Notes: a model not told the origin generated them from the letters alone. A stretch of DNA of 64,000 nt from Phytopythium helicoides (GCA_024867545.1 JANFNE010000018.1:248001-312000), one strand, 5' to 3'. Counted from the first letter of the stretch, positions 29,625 to 42,473 are shown. Numbers and translations are program-made.

Positions 29625-30057
29625 CGTTTTCTTTGCTCCTCGTCCTCTTTTTCCTTGCTCTCTTTTATTTTATTATTGCTTGTTCCTTTTTCCTTTTTTC
29701 CTTCTTGCTTCTAGCTTCTAGCTACACGCGCTCCATGACCGGCTCCATTTGTCCAAGAAGAAGAAAACAACAAACAGATGACAAAGACGACGACGATGAT
29801 TGTATTTGTGGTTGATTTAGGTTTCTTTCACCGAGTTTGGTATGGCTGCCATCTCCTTGTTGCGGTGATGACGCGTTTGGTTTGGCGGAGGTCGATCTGA
29901 TGGGGTGGTGTATATATAGCTCGTTTTGTGATTGGAAGCACCGCGTGTGTAGGAGGGGTGAGTATAAGGTTGGGAAAGGGAAAAGAGTGTGGAATGTAGT
30001 GTGTGGTATAGTATACATGTGGTGTATAGTGTTCGTGTTGGTTGATCTGGGTTAGGT

Positions 30058-30129
30058 GGTCTTATGGTGTAATGGTTAGCACTCTGGACTTTGAATCCAG
30101 CGATCCGGGTTCGAGTCCCGGTAGGACCT
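30058..30129 (+). tRNA. tRNA-Gln (UUG), unit 5
   Basis: 505 bp after its CUG partner. Confidence 0.97.
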
Positions 30130-30435
30130 CATTTATGTCCGGCGTGGTGTGGTGGTGTGAGTCGTATTGGTTGGGTTGGGTGGTGTGTGAGAAAGTGTGT
30201 GTGTTGTGGGTGATTTGGAGTCGGGTGTTTTTGTAGTGTGTGTGTGTGTGTGTGTGTGTGTTTAATTGTTGATGTGAGTAGTGATATGTGTTGGTGTGTG
30301 TTTGTTGTGTGGTAATCGTGTGTTTGGTGGTTTGTATGTTGTAGTTTTGTGGTTTTGTATGTTGTATGTTGTTGTATGTTGTTGTTTGTGTGTTGTTTGT
30401 ATGTGTATGTGTGTGTGTTTGTGAGTGTATGTGCT

Positions 30436-30507
30436 GGTCTTATGGTGTAATGGTTAGCACTCTGGACTCTGAATCCAGCGATCCGGGTTCAAATCCCGGT
30501 AGGACCT
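30436..30507 (+). tRNA. tRNA-Gln (CUG), unit 6
   Basis: 883 bp after the previous CUG copy. Confidence 0.97.
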
Positions 30508-30940
30508 CGTTTTCTTTGCTCCTCGTCCTCTTTTTCCTTGCTCTCTTTTATTTTATTATTGCTTGTTCCTTTTTCCTTTTTTCCTTCTTGCTTCTAGCTT
30601 CTAGCTACACGCGCTCCATGACCGGCTCCATTTGTCCAAGAAGAAGAAAACAACAAACAGATGACAAAGACGACGACGATGATTGTATTTGTGGTTGATT
30701 TAGGTTTCTTTCACCGAGTTTGGTATGGCTGCCATCTCCTTGTTGCGGTGATGACGCGTTTGGTTTGGCGGAGGTCGATCTGATGGGGTGGTGTATATAT
30801 AGCTCGTTTTGTGATTGGAAGCACCGCGTGTGTAGGAGGGGTGAGTATAAGGTTGGGAAAGGGAAAAGAGTGTGGAATGTAGTGTGTGGTATAGTATACA
30901 TGTGGTGTATAGTGTTCGTGTTGGTTGATCTGGGTTAGGT

Positions 30941-31012
30941 GGTCTTATGGTGTAATGGTTAGCACTCTGGACTTTGAATCCAGCGATCCGGGTTCGAGTC
31001 CCGGTAGGACCT
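30941..31012 (+). tRNA. tRNA-Gln (UUG), unit 6
   Basis: 505 bp after its CUG partner. Confidence 0.97.
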
Positions 31013-31120
31013 CATTTATGTCCGGCGTGGTGTGGTGGTGTGAGTCGTATTGGTTGGGTTGGGTGGTGTGTGAGAAAGTGTGTGTGTTGTGGGTGATTTG
31101 GAGTCGGGTGTTTTTGTAGT

Positions 31121-31156
<36 letters not shown>

Positions 31157-31328
31157 AATTGTTGATGTGAGTAGTGATATGTGTTGGTGTGTGTTTGTTG
31201 TGTGGTAATCGTGTGTTTGGTGGTTTGTATGTTGTAGTTTTGTGGTTTTGTATGTTGTATGTTGTTGTATGTTGTTGTTTGTGTGTTGTTTGTATGTGTA
31301 TGTGTGTGTGTTTGTGAGTGTATGTGCT

Positions 31329-31400
31329 GGTCTTATGGTGTAATGGTTAGCACTCTGGACTCTGAATCCAGCGATCCGGGTTCAAATCCCGGTAGGACCT
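31329..31400 (+). tRNA. tRNA-Gln (CUG), unit 7
   Basis: 893 bp after the previous CUG copy (longer GT tract). Confidence 0.97.
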
Positions 31401-31833
31401 CGTTTTCTTTGCTCCTCGTCCTCTTTTTCCTTGCTCTCTTTTATTTTATTATTGCTTGTTCCTTTTTCCTTTTTTCCTTCTTGCTTCTAGCTTCTAGCTA
31501 CACGCGCTCCATGACCGGCTCCATTTGTCCAAGAAGAAGAAAACAACAAACAGATGACAAAGACGACGACGATGATTGTATTTGTGGTTGATTTAGGTTT
31601 CTTTCACCGAGTTTGGTATGGCTGCCATCTCCTTGTTGCGGTGATGACGCGTTTGGTTTGGCGGAGGTCGATCTGATGGGGTGGTGTATATATAGCTCGT
31701 TTTGTGATTGGAAGCACCGCGTGTGTAGGAGGGGTGAGTATAAGGTTGGGAAAGGGAAAAGAGTGTGGAATGTAGTGTGTGGTATAGTATACATGTGGTG
31801 TATAGTGTTCGTGTTGGTTGATCTGGGTTAGGT

Positions 31834-31905
31834 GGTCTTATGGTGTAATGGTTAGCACTCTGGACTTTGAATCCAGCGATCCGGGTTCGAGTCCCGGTAG
31901 GACCT
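31834..31905 (+). tRNA. tRNA-Gln (UUG), unit 7
   Basis: 505 bp after its CUG partner. Confidence 0.97.
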
Positions 31906-32211
31906 CATTTATGTCCGGCGTGGTGTGGTGGTGTGAGTCGTATTGGTTGGGTTGGGTGGTGTGTGAGAAAGTGTGTGTGTTGTGGGTGATTTGGAGTCGG
32001 GTGTTTTTGTAGTGTGTGTGTGTGTGTGTGTGTGTGTTTAATTGTTGATGTGAGTAGTGATATGTGTTGGTGTGTGTTTGTTGTGTGGTAATCGTGTGTT
32101 TGGTGGTTTGTATGTTGTAGTTTTGTGGTTTTGTATGTTGTATGTTGTTGTATGTTGTTGTTTGTGTGTTGTTTGTATGTGTATGTGTGTGTGTTTGTGA
32201 GTGTATGTGCT

Positions 32212-32283
32212 GGTCTTATGGTGTAATGGTTAGCACTCTGGACTCTGAATCCAGCGATCCGGGTTCAAATCCCGGTAGGACCT
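32212..32283 (+). tRNA. tRNA-Gln (CUG), unit 8
   Basis: 883 bp after the previous CUG copy. Confidence 0.97.
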
Positions 32284-32716
32284 CGTTTTCTTTGCTCCTC
32301 GTCCTCTTTTTCCTTGCTCTCTTTTATTTTATTATTGCTTGTTCCTTTTTCCTTTTTTCCTTCTTGCTTCTAGCTTCTAGCTACACGCGCTCCATGACCG
32401 GCTCCATTTGTCCAAGAAGAAGAAAACAACAAACAGATGACAAAGACGACGACGATGATTGTATTTGTGGTTGATTTAGGTTTCTTTCACCGAGTTTGGT
32501 ATGGCTGCCATCTCCTTGTTGCGGTGATGACGCGTTTGGTTTGGCGGAGGTCGATCTGATGGGGTGGTGTATATATAGCTCGTTTTGTGATTGGAAGCAC
32601 CGCGTGTGTAGGAGGGGTGAGTATAAGGTTGGGAAAGGGAAAAGAGTGTGGAATGTAGTGTGTGGTATAGTATACATGTGGTGTATAGTGTTCGTGTTGG
32701 TTGATCTGGGTTAGGT

Positions 32717-32788
32717 GGTCTTATGGTGTAATGGTTAGCACTCTGGACTTTGAATCCAGCGATCCGGGTTCGAGTCCCGGTAGGACCT
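32717..32788 (+). tRNA. tRNA-Gln (UUG), unit 8
   Basis: 505 bp after its CUG partner. Confidence 0.97.
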
Positions 32789-33094
32789 CATTTATGTCCG
32801 GCGTGGTGTGGTGGTGTGAGTCGTATTGGTTGGGTTGGGTGGTGTGTGAGAAAGTGTGTGTGTTGTGGGTGATTTGGAGTCGGGTGTTTTTGTAGTGTGT
32901 GTGTGTGTGTGTGTGTGTGTTTAATTGTTGATGTGAGTAGTGATATGTGTTGGTGTGTGTTTGTTGTGTGGTAATCGTGTGTTTGGTGGTTTGTATGTTG
33001 TAGTTTTGTGGTTTTGTATGTTGTATGTTGTTGTATGTTGTTGTTTGTGTGTTGTTTGTATGTGTATGTGTGTGTGTTTGTGAGTGTATGTGCT

Positions 33095-33166
33095 GGTCTT
33101 ATGGTGTAATGGTTAGCACTCTGGACTCTGAATCCAGCGATCCGGGTTCAAATCCCGGTAGGACCT
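33095..33166 (+). tRNA. tRNA-Gln (CUG), unit 9
   Basis: 883 bp after the previous CUG copy. Confidence 0.97.
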
Positions 33167-33599
33167 CGTTTTCTTTGCTCCTCGTCCTCTTTTTCCTTGC
33201 TCTCTTTTATTTTATTATTGCTTGTTCCTTTTTCCTTTTTTCCTTCTTGCTTCTAGCTTCTAGCTACACGCGCTCCATGACCGGCTCCATTTGTCCAAGA
33301 AGAAGAAAACAACAAACAGATGACAAAGACGACGACGATGATTGTATTTGTGGTTGATTTAGGTTTCTTTCACCGAGTTTGGTATGGCTGCCATCTCCTT
33401 GTTGCGGTGATGACGCGTTTGGTTTGGCGGAGGTCGATCTGATGGGGTGGTGTATATATAGCTCGTTTTGTGATTGGAAGCACCGCGTGTGTAGGAGGGG
33501 TGAGTATAAGGTTGGGAAAGGGAAAAGAGTGTGGAATGTAGTGTGTGGTATAGTATACATGTGGTGTATAGTGTTCGTGTTGGTTGATCTGGGTTAGGT

Positions 33600-33671
33600 G
33601 GTCTTATGGTGTAATGGTTAGCACTCTGGACTTTGAATCCAGCGATCCGGGTTCGAGTCCCGGTAGGACCT
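33600..33671 (+). tRNA. tRNA-Gln (UUG), unit 9
   Basis: 505 bp after its CUG partner. Confidence 0.97.
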
Positions 33672-33977
33672 CATTTATGTCCGGCGTGGTGTGGTGGTGT
33701 GAGTCGTATTGGTTGGGTTGGGTGGTGTGTGAGAAAGTGTGTGTGTTGTGGGTGATTTGGAGTCGGGTGTTTTTGTAGTGTGTGTGTGTGTGTGTGTGTG
33801 TGTTTAATTGTTGATGTGAGTAGTGATATGTGTTGGTGTGTGTTTGTTGTGTGGTAATCGTGTGTTTGGTGGTTTGTATGTTGTAGTTTTGTGGTTTTGT
33901 ATGTTGTATGTTATTGTATGTTGTTGTTTGTGTGTTGTTTGTATGTGTATGTGTGTGTGTTTGTGAGTGTATGTGCT

Positions 33978-34049
33978 GGTCTTATGGTGTAATGGTTAGC
34001 ACTCTGGACTCTGAATCCAGCGATCCGGGTTCAAATCCCGGTAGGACCT
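33978..34049 (+). tRNA. tRNA-Gln (CUG), unit 10
   Basis: 883 bp after the previous CUG copy. Upstream variant TTATTG, shared with units 2, 34-37 and 40-43. Confidence 0.97.
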
Positions 34050-34482
34050 CGTTTTCTTTGCTCCTCGTCCTCTTTTTCCTTGCTCTCTTTTATTTTATTA
34101 TTGCTTGTTCCTTTTTCCTTTTTTCCTTCTTGCTTCTAGCTTCTAGCTACACGCGCTCCATGACCGGCTCCATTTGTCCAAGAAGAAGAAAACAACAAAC
34201 AGATGACAAAGACGACGACGATGATTGTATTTGTGGTTGATTTAGGTTTCTTTCACCGAGTTTGGTATGGCTGCCATCTCCTTGTTGCGGTGATGACGCG
34301 TTTGGTTTGGCGGAGGTCGATCTGATGGGGTGGTGTATATATAGCTCGTTTTGTGATTGGAAGCACCGCGTGTGTAGGAGGGGTGAGTATAAGGTTGGGA
34401 AAGGGAAAAGAGTGTGGAATGTAGTGTGTGGTATAGTATACATGTGGTGTATAGTGTTCGTGTTGGTTGATCTGGGTTAGGT

Positions 34483-34554
34483 GGTCTTATGGTGTAATGG
34501 TTAGCACTCTGGACTTTGAATCCAGCGATCCGGGTTCGAGTCCCGGTAGGACCT
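34483..34554 (+). tRNA. tRNA-Gln (UUG), unit 10
   Basis: 505 bp after its CUG partner. Confidence 0.97.
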
Positions 34555-34856
34555 CATTTATGTCCGGCGTGGTGTGGTGGTGTGAGTCGTATTGGTTGGG
34601 TTGGGTGGTGTGTGAGAAAGTGTGTGTGTTGTGGGTGATTTGGAGTCGGGTGTTTTTGTAGTGTGTGTGTGTGTGTGTGTGTTTAATTGTTGATGTGAGT
34701 AGTGATATGTGTTGGTGTGTGTTTGTTGTGTGGTAATCGTGTGTTTGGTGGTTTGTATGTTGTAGTTTTGTGGTTTTGTATGTTGTATGTTGTTGTATGT
34801 TGTTGTTTGTGTGTTGTTTGTATGTGTATGTGTGTGTGTTTGTGAGTGTATGTGCT

Positions 34857-34928
34857 GGTCTTATGGTGTAATGGTTAGCACTCTGGACTCTGAATCCAGC
34901 GATCCGGGTTCAAATCCCGGTAGGACCT
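34857..34928 (+). tRNA. tRNA-Gln (CUG), unit 11
   Basis: 879 bp after the previous CUG copy. Confidence 0.97.
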
Positions 34929-35361
34929 CGTTTTCTTTGCTCCTCGTCCTCTTTTTCCTTGCTCTCTTTTATTTTATTATTGCTTGTTCCTTTTTCCTTT
35001 TTTCCTTCTTGCTTCTAGCTTCTAGCTACACGCGCTCCATGACCGGCTCCATTTGTCCAAGAAGAAGAAAACAACAAACAGATGACAAAGACGACGACGA
35101 TGATTGTATTTGTGGTTGATTTAGGTTTCTTTCACCGAGTTTGGTATGGCTGCCATCTCCTTGTTGCGGTGATGACGCGTTTGGTTTGGCGGAGGTCGAT
35201 CTGATGGGGTGGTGTATATATAGCTCGTTTTGTGATTGGAAGCACCGCGTGTGTAGGAGGGGTGAGTATAAGGTTGGGAAAGGGAAAAGAGTGTGGAATG
35301 TAGTGTGTGGTATAGTATACATGTGGTGTATAGTGTTCGTGTTGGTTGATCTGGGTTAGGT

Positions 35362-35433
35362 GGTCTTATGGTGTAATGGTTAGCACTCTGGACTTTGAAT
35401 CCAGCGATCCGGGTTCGAGTCCCGGTAGGACCT
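35362..35433 (+). tRNA. tRNA-Gln (UUG), unit 11
   Basis: 505 bp after its CUG partner. Confidence 0.97.
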
Positions 35434-35541
35434 CATTTATGTCCGGCGTGGTGTGGTGGTGTGAGTCGTATTGGTTGGGTTGGGTGGTGTGTGAGAAAGT
35501 GTGTGTGTTGTGGGTGATTTGGAGTCGGGTGTTTTTGTAGT

Positions 35542-35577
<36 letters not shown>

Positions 35578-35749
35578 AATTGTTGATGTGAGTAGTGATA
35601 TGTGTTGGTGTGTGTTTGTTGTGTGGTAATCGTGTGTTTGGTGGTTTGTATGTTGTAGTTTTGTGGTTTTGTATGTTGTATGTTGTTGTATGTTGTTGTT
35701 TGTGTGTTGTTTGTATGTGTATGTGTGTGTGTTTGTGAGTGTATGTGCT

Positions 35750-35821
35750 GGTCTTATGGTGTAATGGTTAGCACTCTGGACTCTGAATCCAGCGATCCGG
35801 GTTCAAATCCCGGTAGGACCT
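35750..35821 (+). tRNA. tRNA-Gln (CUG), unit 12
   Basis: 893 bp after the previous CUG copy. Confidence 0.97.
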
Positions 35822-36254
35822 CGTTTTCTTTGCTCCTCGTCCTCTTTTTCCTTGCTCTCTTTTATTTTATTATTGCTTGTTCCTTTTTCCTTTTTTCCTT
35901 CTTGCTTCTAGCTTCTAGCTACACGCGCTCCATGACCGGCTCCATTTGTCCAAGAAGAAGAAAACAACAAACAGATGACAAAGACGACGACGATGATTGT
36001 ATTTGTGGTTGATTTAGGTTTCTTTCACCGAGTTTGGTATGGCTGCCATCTCCTTGTTGCGGTGATGACGCGTTTGGTTTGGCGGAGGTCGATCTGATGG
36101 GGTGGTGTATATATAGCTCGTTTTGTGATTGGAAGCACCGCGTGTGTAGGAGGGGTGAGTATAAGGTTGGGAAAGGGAAAAGAGTGTGGAATGTAGTGTG
36201 TGGTATAGTATACATGTGGTGTATAGTGTTCGTGTTGGTTGATCTGGGTTAGGT

Positions 36255-36326
36255 GGTCTTATGGTGTAATGGTTAGCACTCTGGACTTTGAATCCAGCGA
36301 TCCGGGTTCGAGTCCCGGTAGGACCT
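36255..36326 (+). tRNA. tRNA-Gln (UUG), unit 12
   Basis: 505 bp after its CUG partner. Confidence 0.97.
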
Positions 36327-36630
36327 CATTTATGTCCGGCGTGGTGTGGTGGTGTGAGTCGTATTGGTTGGGTTGGGTGGTGTGTGAGAAAGTGTGTGTG
36401 TTGTGGGTGATTTGGAGTCGGGTGTTTTTGTAGTGTGTATGTGTGTGTGTGTGTGTTTAATTGTTGATGTGAGTAGTGATATGTGTTGGTGTGTGTTTGT
36501 TGTGTGGTAATCGTGTGTTTGGTGGTTTGTATGTTGTAGTTTTGTGGTTTTGTATGTTGTATGTTGTTGTATGTTGTTGTTTGTGTGTTGTTTGTATGTG
36601 TATGTGTGTGTGTTTGTGAGTGTATGTGCT

Positions 36631-36702
36631 GGTCTTATGGTGTAATGGTTAGCACTCTGGACTCTGAATCCAGCGATCCGGGTTCAAATCCCGGTAGGAC
36701 CT
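36631..36702 (+). tRNA. tRNA-Gln (CUG), unit 13
   Basis: 881 bp after the previous CUG copy. Confidence 0.97.
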
Positions 36703-37135
36703 CGTTTTCTTTGCTCCTCGTCCTCTTTTTCCTTGCTCTCTTTTATTTTATTATTGCTTGTTCCTTTTTCCTTTTTTCCTTCTTGCTTCTAGCTTCTAGC
36801 TACACGCGCTCCATGACCGGCTCCATTTGTCCAAGAAGAAGAAAACAACAAACAGATGACAAAGACGACGACGATGATTGTATTTGTGGTTGATTTAGGT
36901 TTCTTTCACCGAGTTTGGTATGGCTGCCATCTCCTTGTTGCGGTGATGACGCGTTTGGTTTGGCGGAGGTCGATCTGATGGGGTGGTGTATATATAGGTC
37001 GTTTTGTGATTGGAAGCACCGCGTGTGTAGGAGGGGTGAGTATAAGGTTGGGAAAGGGAAAAGAGTGTGGAATGTAGTGTGTGGTATAGTATACATGTGG
37101 TGTATAGTGTTCGTGTTGGTTGATCTGGGTTAGGT

Positions 37136-37207
37136 GGTCTTATGGTGTAATGGTTAGCACTCTGGACTTTGAATCCAGCGATCCGGGTTCGAGTCCCGGT
37201 AGGACCT
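37136..37207 (+). tRNA. tRNA-Gln (UUG), unit 13
   Basis: 505 bp after its CUG partner. First unit with TATAGGTCG instead of TATAGCTCG. Confidence 0.97.
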
Positions 37208-37513
37208 CATTTATGTCCGGCGTGGTGTGGTGGTGTGAGTCGTATTGGTTGGGTTGGGTGGTGTGTGAGAAAGTGTGTGTGTTGTGGGTGATTTGGAGTC
37301 GGGTGTTTTTGTAGTGTGTATGTGTGTGTGTGTGTGTGTTTAATTGTTGATGTGAGTAGTGATATGTGTTGGTGTGTGTTTGTTGTGTGGTAATCGTGTG
37401 TTTGGTGGTTTGTATGTTGTAGTTTTGTGGTTTTGTATGTTGTATGTTGTTGTATGTTGTTGTTTGTGTGTTGTTTGTATGTGTATGTGTGTGTGTTTGT
37501 GAGTGTATGTGCT

Positions 37514-37585
37514 GGTCTTATGGTGTAATGGTTAGCACTCTGGACTCTGAATCCAGCGATCCGGGTTCAAATCCCGGTAGGACCT
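37514..37585 (+). tRNA. tRNA-Gln (CUG), unit 14
   Basis: 883 bp after the previous CUG copy. Confidence 0.97.
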
Positions 37586-38018
37586 CGTTTTCTTTGCTCC
37601 TCGTCCTCTTTTTCCTTGCTCTCTTTTATTTTATTATTGCTTGTTCCTTTTTCCTTTTTTCCTTCTTGCTTCTAGCTTCTAGCTACACGCGCTCCATGAC
37701 CGGCTCCATTTGTCCAAGAAGAAGAAAACAACAAACAGATGACAAAGACGACGACGATGATTGTATTTGTGGTTGATTTAGGTTTCTTTCACCGAGTTTG
37801 GTATGGCTGCCATCTCCTTGTTGCGGTGATGACGCGTTTGGTTTGGCGGAGGTCGATCTGATGGGGTGGTGTATATATAGGTCGTTTTGTGATTGGAAGC
37901 ACCGCGTGTGTAGGAGGGGTGAGTATAAGGTTGGGAAAGGGAAAAGAGTGTGGAATGTAGTGTGTGGTATAGTATACATGTGGTGTATAGTGTTCGTGTT
38001 GGTTGATCTGGGTTAGGT

Positions 38019-38090
38019 GGTCTTATGGTGTAATGGTTAGCACTCTGGACTTTGAATCCAGCGATCCGGGTTCGAGTCCCGGTAGGACCT
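38019..38090 (+). tRNA. tRNA-Gln (UUG), unit 14
   Basis: 505 bp after its CUG partner; TATAGGTCG spacer variant. Confidence 0.97.
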
Positions 38091-38396
38091 CATTTATGTC
38101 CGGCGTGGTGTGGTGGTGTGAGTCGTATTGGTTGGGTTGGGTGGTGTGTGAGAAAGTGTGTGTGTTGTGGGTGATTTGGAGTCGGGTGTTTTTGTAGTGT
38201 GTATGTGTGTGTGTGTGTGTGTTTAATTGTTGATGTGAGTAGTGATATGTGTTGGTGTGTGTTTGTTGTGTGGTAATCGTGTGTTTGGTGGTTTGTATGT
38301 TGTAGTTTTGTGGTTTTGTATGTTGTATGTTGTTGTATGTTGTTGTTTGTGTGTTGTTTGTATGTGTATGTGTGTGTGTTTGTGAGTGTATGTGCT

Positions 38397-38468
38397 GGTC
38401 TTATGGTGTAATGGTTAGCACTCTGGACTCTGAATCCAGCGATCCGGGTTCAAATCCCGGTAGGACCT
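38397..38468 (+). tRNA. tRNA-Gln (CUG), unit 15
   Basis: 883 bp after the previous CUG copy. Confidence 0.97.
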
Positions 38469-38901
38469 CGTTTTCTTTGCTCCTCGTCCTCTTTTTCCTT
38501 GCTCTCTTTTATTTTATTATTGCTTGTTCCTTTTTCCTTTTTTCCTTCTTGCTTCTAGCTTCTAGCTACACGCGCTCCATGACCGGCTCCATTTGTCCAA
38601 GAAGAAGAAAACAACAAACAGATGACAAAGACGACGACGATGATTGTATTTGTGGTTGATTTAGGTTTCTTTCACCGAGTTTGGTATGGCTGCCATCTCC
38701 TTGTTGCGGTGATGACGCGTTTGGTTTGGCGGAGGTCGATCTGATGGGGTGGTGTATATATAGGTCGTTTTGTGATTGGAAGCACCGCGTGTGTAGGAGG
38801 GGTGAGTATAAGGTTGGGAAAGGGAAAAGAGTGTGGAATGTAGTGTGTGGTATAGTATACATGTGGTGTATAGTGTTCGTGTTGGTTGATCTGGGTTAGG
38901 T

Positions 38902-38973
38902 GGTCTTATGGTGTAATGGTTAGCACTCTGGACTTTGAATCCAGCGATCCGGGTTCGAGTCCCGGTAGGACCT
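38902..38973 (+). tRNA. tRNA-Gln (UUG), unit 15
   Basis: 505 bp after its CUG partner; TATAGGTCG spacer variant. Confidence 0.97.
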
Positions 38974-39279
38974 CATTTATGTCCGGCGTGGTGTGGTGGT
39001 GTGAGTCGTATTGGTTGGGTTGGGTGGTGTGTGAGAAAGTGTGTGTGTTGTGGGTGATTTGGAGTCGGGTGTTTTTGTAGTGTGTATGTGTGTGTGTGTG
39101 TGTGTTTAATTGTTGATGTGAGTAGTGATATGTGTTGGTGTGTGTTTGTTGTGTGGTAATCGTGTGTTTGGTGGTTTGTATGTTGTAGTTTTGTGGTTTT
39201 GTATGTTGTATGTTGTTGTATGTTGTTGTTTGTGTGTTGTTTGTATGTGTATGTGTGTGTGTTTGTGAGTGTATGTGCT

Positions 39280-39351
39280 GGTCTTATGGTGTAATGGTTA
39301 GCACTCTGGACTCTGAATCCAGCGATCCGGGTTCAAATCCCGGTAGGACCT
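39280..39351 (+). tRNA. tRNA-Gln (CUG), unit 16
   Basis: 883 bp after the previous CUG copy. Confidence 0.97.
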
Positions 39352-39804
39352 CGTTTTCTTTGCTCCTCGTCCTCTTTTTCCTTGCTCTCTTTTATTTTAT
39401 TATTGCTTGTTCCTTTTTCCTTTTTTCCTTCTTGCTTCTAGCTTCTAGCTACACGCGCTCCATGACCGGCTCCATTTGTCCAAGAAGAAGAAAACAACAA
39501 ACAGATGACAAAGACGACGACGATGATTGTATTTGTGGTTGATTTAGGTTTCTTTCACCGAGTTTGGTATGGCTGCCATCTCCTTGTTGCGGTGATGACG
39601 CGTTTGGTTTGGCGGAGGTCGATCTGATGGGGTGGTGTATATATAGCTCGTTTTGTGATTGGAAGCACCGCGTGTGTAGGAGGGGTGAGTATAAGGTTGG
39701 GAAAGGGAAAAGAGTGTGGAATGTAGTGTGTGTAGTGTGTGTAGTGTGTGTGGTATAGTATACATGTGGTGTATAGTGTTCGTGTTGGTTGATCTGGGTT
39801 AGGT

Positions 39805-39876
39805 GGTCTTATGGTGTAATGGTTAGCACTCTGGACTTTGAATCCAGCGATCCGGGTTCGAGTCCCGGTAGGACCT
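39805..39876 (+). tRNA. tRNA-Gln (UUG), unit 16
   Basis: 525 bp after its CUG partner; first unit with the extra 20 bp TGTGTAG repeat. Confidence 0.97.
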
Positions 39877-40182
39877 CATTTATGTCCGGCGTGGTGTGGT
39901 GGTGTGAGTCGTATTGGTTGGGTTGGGTGGTGTGTGAGAAAGTGTGTGTGTTGTGGGTGATTTGGAGTCGGGTGTTTTTGTAGTGTGTATGTGTGTGTGT
40001 GTGTGTGTTTAATTGTTGATGTGAGTAGTGATATGTGTTGGTGTGTGTTTGTTGTGTGGTAATCGTGTGTTTGGTGGTTTGTATGTTGTAGTTTTGTGGT
40101 TTTGTATGTTGTATGTTGTTGTATGTTGTTGTTTGTGTGTTGTTTGTATGTGTATGTGTGTGTGTTTGTGAGTGTATGTGCT

Positions 40183-40254
40183 GGTCTTATGGTGTAATGG
40201 TTAGCACTCTGGACTCTGAATCCAGCGATCCGGGTTCAAATCCCGGTAGGACCT
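40183..40254 (+). tRNA. tRNA-Gln (CUG), unit 17
   Basis: 903 bp after the previous CUG copy. Confidence 0.97.
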
Positions 40255-40707
40255 CGTTTTCTTTGCTCCTCGTCCTCTTTTTCCTTGCTCTCTTTTATTT
40301 TATTATTGCTTGTTCCTTTTTCCTTTTTTCCTTCTTGCTTCTAGCTTCTAGCTACACGCGCTCCATGACCGGCTCCATTTGTCCAAGAAGAAGAAAACAA
40401 CAAACAGATGACAAAGACGACGACGATGATTGTATTTGTGGTTGATTTAGGTTTCTTTCACCGAGTTTGGTATGGCTGCCATCTCCTTGTTGCGGTGATG
40501 ACGCGTTTGGTTTGGCGGAGGTCGATCTGATGGGGTGGTGTATATATAGCTCGTTTTGTGATTGGAAGCACCGCGTGTGTAGGAGGGGTGAGTATAAGGT
40601 TGGGAAAGGGAAAAGAGTGTGGAATGTAGTGTGTGTAGTGTGTGTAGTGTGTGTGGTATAGTATACATGTGGTGTATAGTGTTCGTGTTGGTTGATCTGG
40701 GTTAGGT

Positions 40708-40779
40708 GGTCTTATGGTGTAATGGTTAGCACTCTGGACTTTGAATCCAGCGATCCGGGTTCGAGTCCCGGTAGGACCT
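40708..40779 (+). tRNA. tRNA-Gln (UUG), unit 17
   Basis: 525 bp after its CUG partner. Confidence 0.97.
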
Positions 40780-41085
40780 CATTTATGTCCGGCGTGGTGT
40801 GGTGGTGTGAGTCGTATTGGTTGGGTTGGGTGGTGTGTGAGAAAGTGTGTGTGTTGTGGGTGATTTGGAGTCGGGTGTTTTTGTAGTGTGTATGTGTGTG
40901 TGTGTGTGTGTTTAATTGTTGATGTGAGTAGTGATATGTGTTGGTGTGTGTTTGTTGTGTGGTAATCGTGTGTTTGGTGGTTTGTATGTTGTAGTTTTGT
41001 GGTTTTGTATGTTGTATGTTGTTGTATGTTGTTGTTTGTGTGTTGTTTGTATGTGTATGTGTGTGTGTTTGTGAGTGTATGTGCT

Positions 41086-41157
41086 GGTCTTATGGTGTAA
41101 TGGTTAGCACTCTGGACTCTGAATCCAGCGATCCGGGTTCAAATCCCGGTAGGACCT
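41086..41157 (+). tRNA. tRNA-Gln (CUG), unit 18
   Basis: 903 bp after the previous CUG copy. Confidence 0.97.
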
Positions 41158-41590
41158 CGTTTTCTTTGCTCCTCGTCCTCTTTTTCCTTGCTCTCTTTTA
41201 TTTTATTATTGCTTGTTCCTTTTTCCTTTTTTCCTTCTTGCTTCTAGCTTCTAGCTACACGCGCTCCATGACCGGCTCCATTTGTCCAAGAAGAAGAAAA
41301 CAACAAACAGATGACAAAGACGACGACGATGATTGTATTTGTGGTTGATTTAGGTTTCTTTCACCGAGTTTGGTATGGCTGCCATCTCCTTGTTGCGGTG
41401 ATGACGCGTTTGGTTTGGCGGAGGTCGATCTGATGGGGTGGTGTATATATAGGTCGTTTTGTCATTGGAAGCACCGCGTGTGTAGGAGGGGTGAGTATAA
41501 GGTTGGGAAAGGGAAAAGAGTGTGGAATGTAGTGTGTGGTATAGTATACATGTGGTGTATAGTGTTCGTGTTGGTTGATCTGGGTTAGGT

Positions 41591-41662
41591 GGTCTTATGG
41601 TGTAATGGTTAGCACTCTGGACTTTGAATCCAGCGATCCGGGTTCGAGTCCCGGTAGGACCT
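41591..41662 (+). tRNA. tRNA-Gln (UUG), unit 18
   Basis: 505 bp after its CUG partner; combines the TATAGGTCG and GTCATTGG variants. Confidence 0.97.
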
Positions 41663-41968
41663 CATTTATGTCCGGCGTGGTGTGGTGGTGTGAGTCGTAT
41701 TGGTTGGGTTGGGTGGTGTGTGAGAAAGTGTGTGTGTTGTGGGTGATTTGGAGTCGGGTGTTTTTGTAGTGTGTATGTGTGTGTGTGTGTGTGTTTAATT
41801 GTTGATGTGAGTAGTGATATGTGTTGGTGTGTGTTTGTTGTGTGGTAATCGTGTGTTTGGTGGTTTGTATGTTGTAGTTTTGTGGTTTTGTATGTTGTAT
41901 GTTGTTGTATGTTGTTGTTTGTGTGTTGTTTGTATGTGTATGTGTGTGTGTTTGTGAGTGTATGTGCT

Positions 41969-42040
41969 GGTCTTATGGTGTAATGGTTAGCACTCTGGAC
42001 TCTGAATCCAGCGATCCGGGTTCAAATCCCGGTAGGACCT
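41969..42040 (+). tRNA. tRNA-Gln (CUG), unit 19
   Basis: 883 bp after the previous CUG copy. Confidence 0.97.
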
Positions 42041-42473
42041 CGTTTTCTTTGCTCCTCGTCCTCTTTTTCCTTGCTCTCTTTTATTTTATTATTGCTTGTT
42101 CCTTTTTCCTTTTTTCCTTCTTGCTTCTAGCTTCTAGCTACACGCGCTCCATGACCGGCTCCATTTGTCCAAGAAGAAGAAAACAACAAACAGATGACAA
42201 AGACGACGACGATGATTGTATTTGTGGTTGATTTAGGTTTCTTTCACCGAGTTTGGTATGGCTGCCATCTCCTTGTTGCGGTGATGACGCGTTTGGTTTG
42301 GCGGAGGTCGATCTGATGGGGTGGTGTATATATAGCTCGTTTTGTGATTGGAAGCACCGCGTGTGTAGGAGGGGTGAGTATAAGGTTGGGAAAGGGAAAA
42401 GAGTGTGGAATGTAGTGTGTGGTATAGTATACATGTGGTGTATAGTGTTCGTGTTGGTTGATCTGGGTTAGGT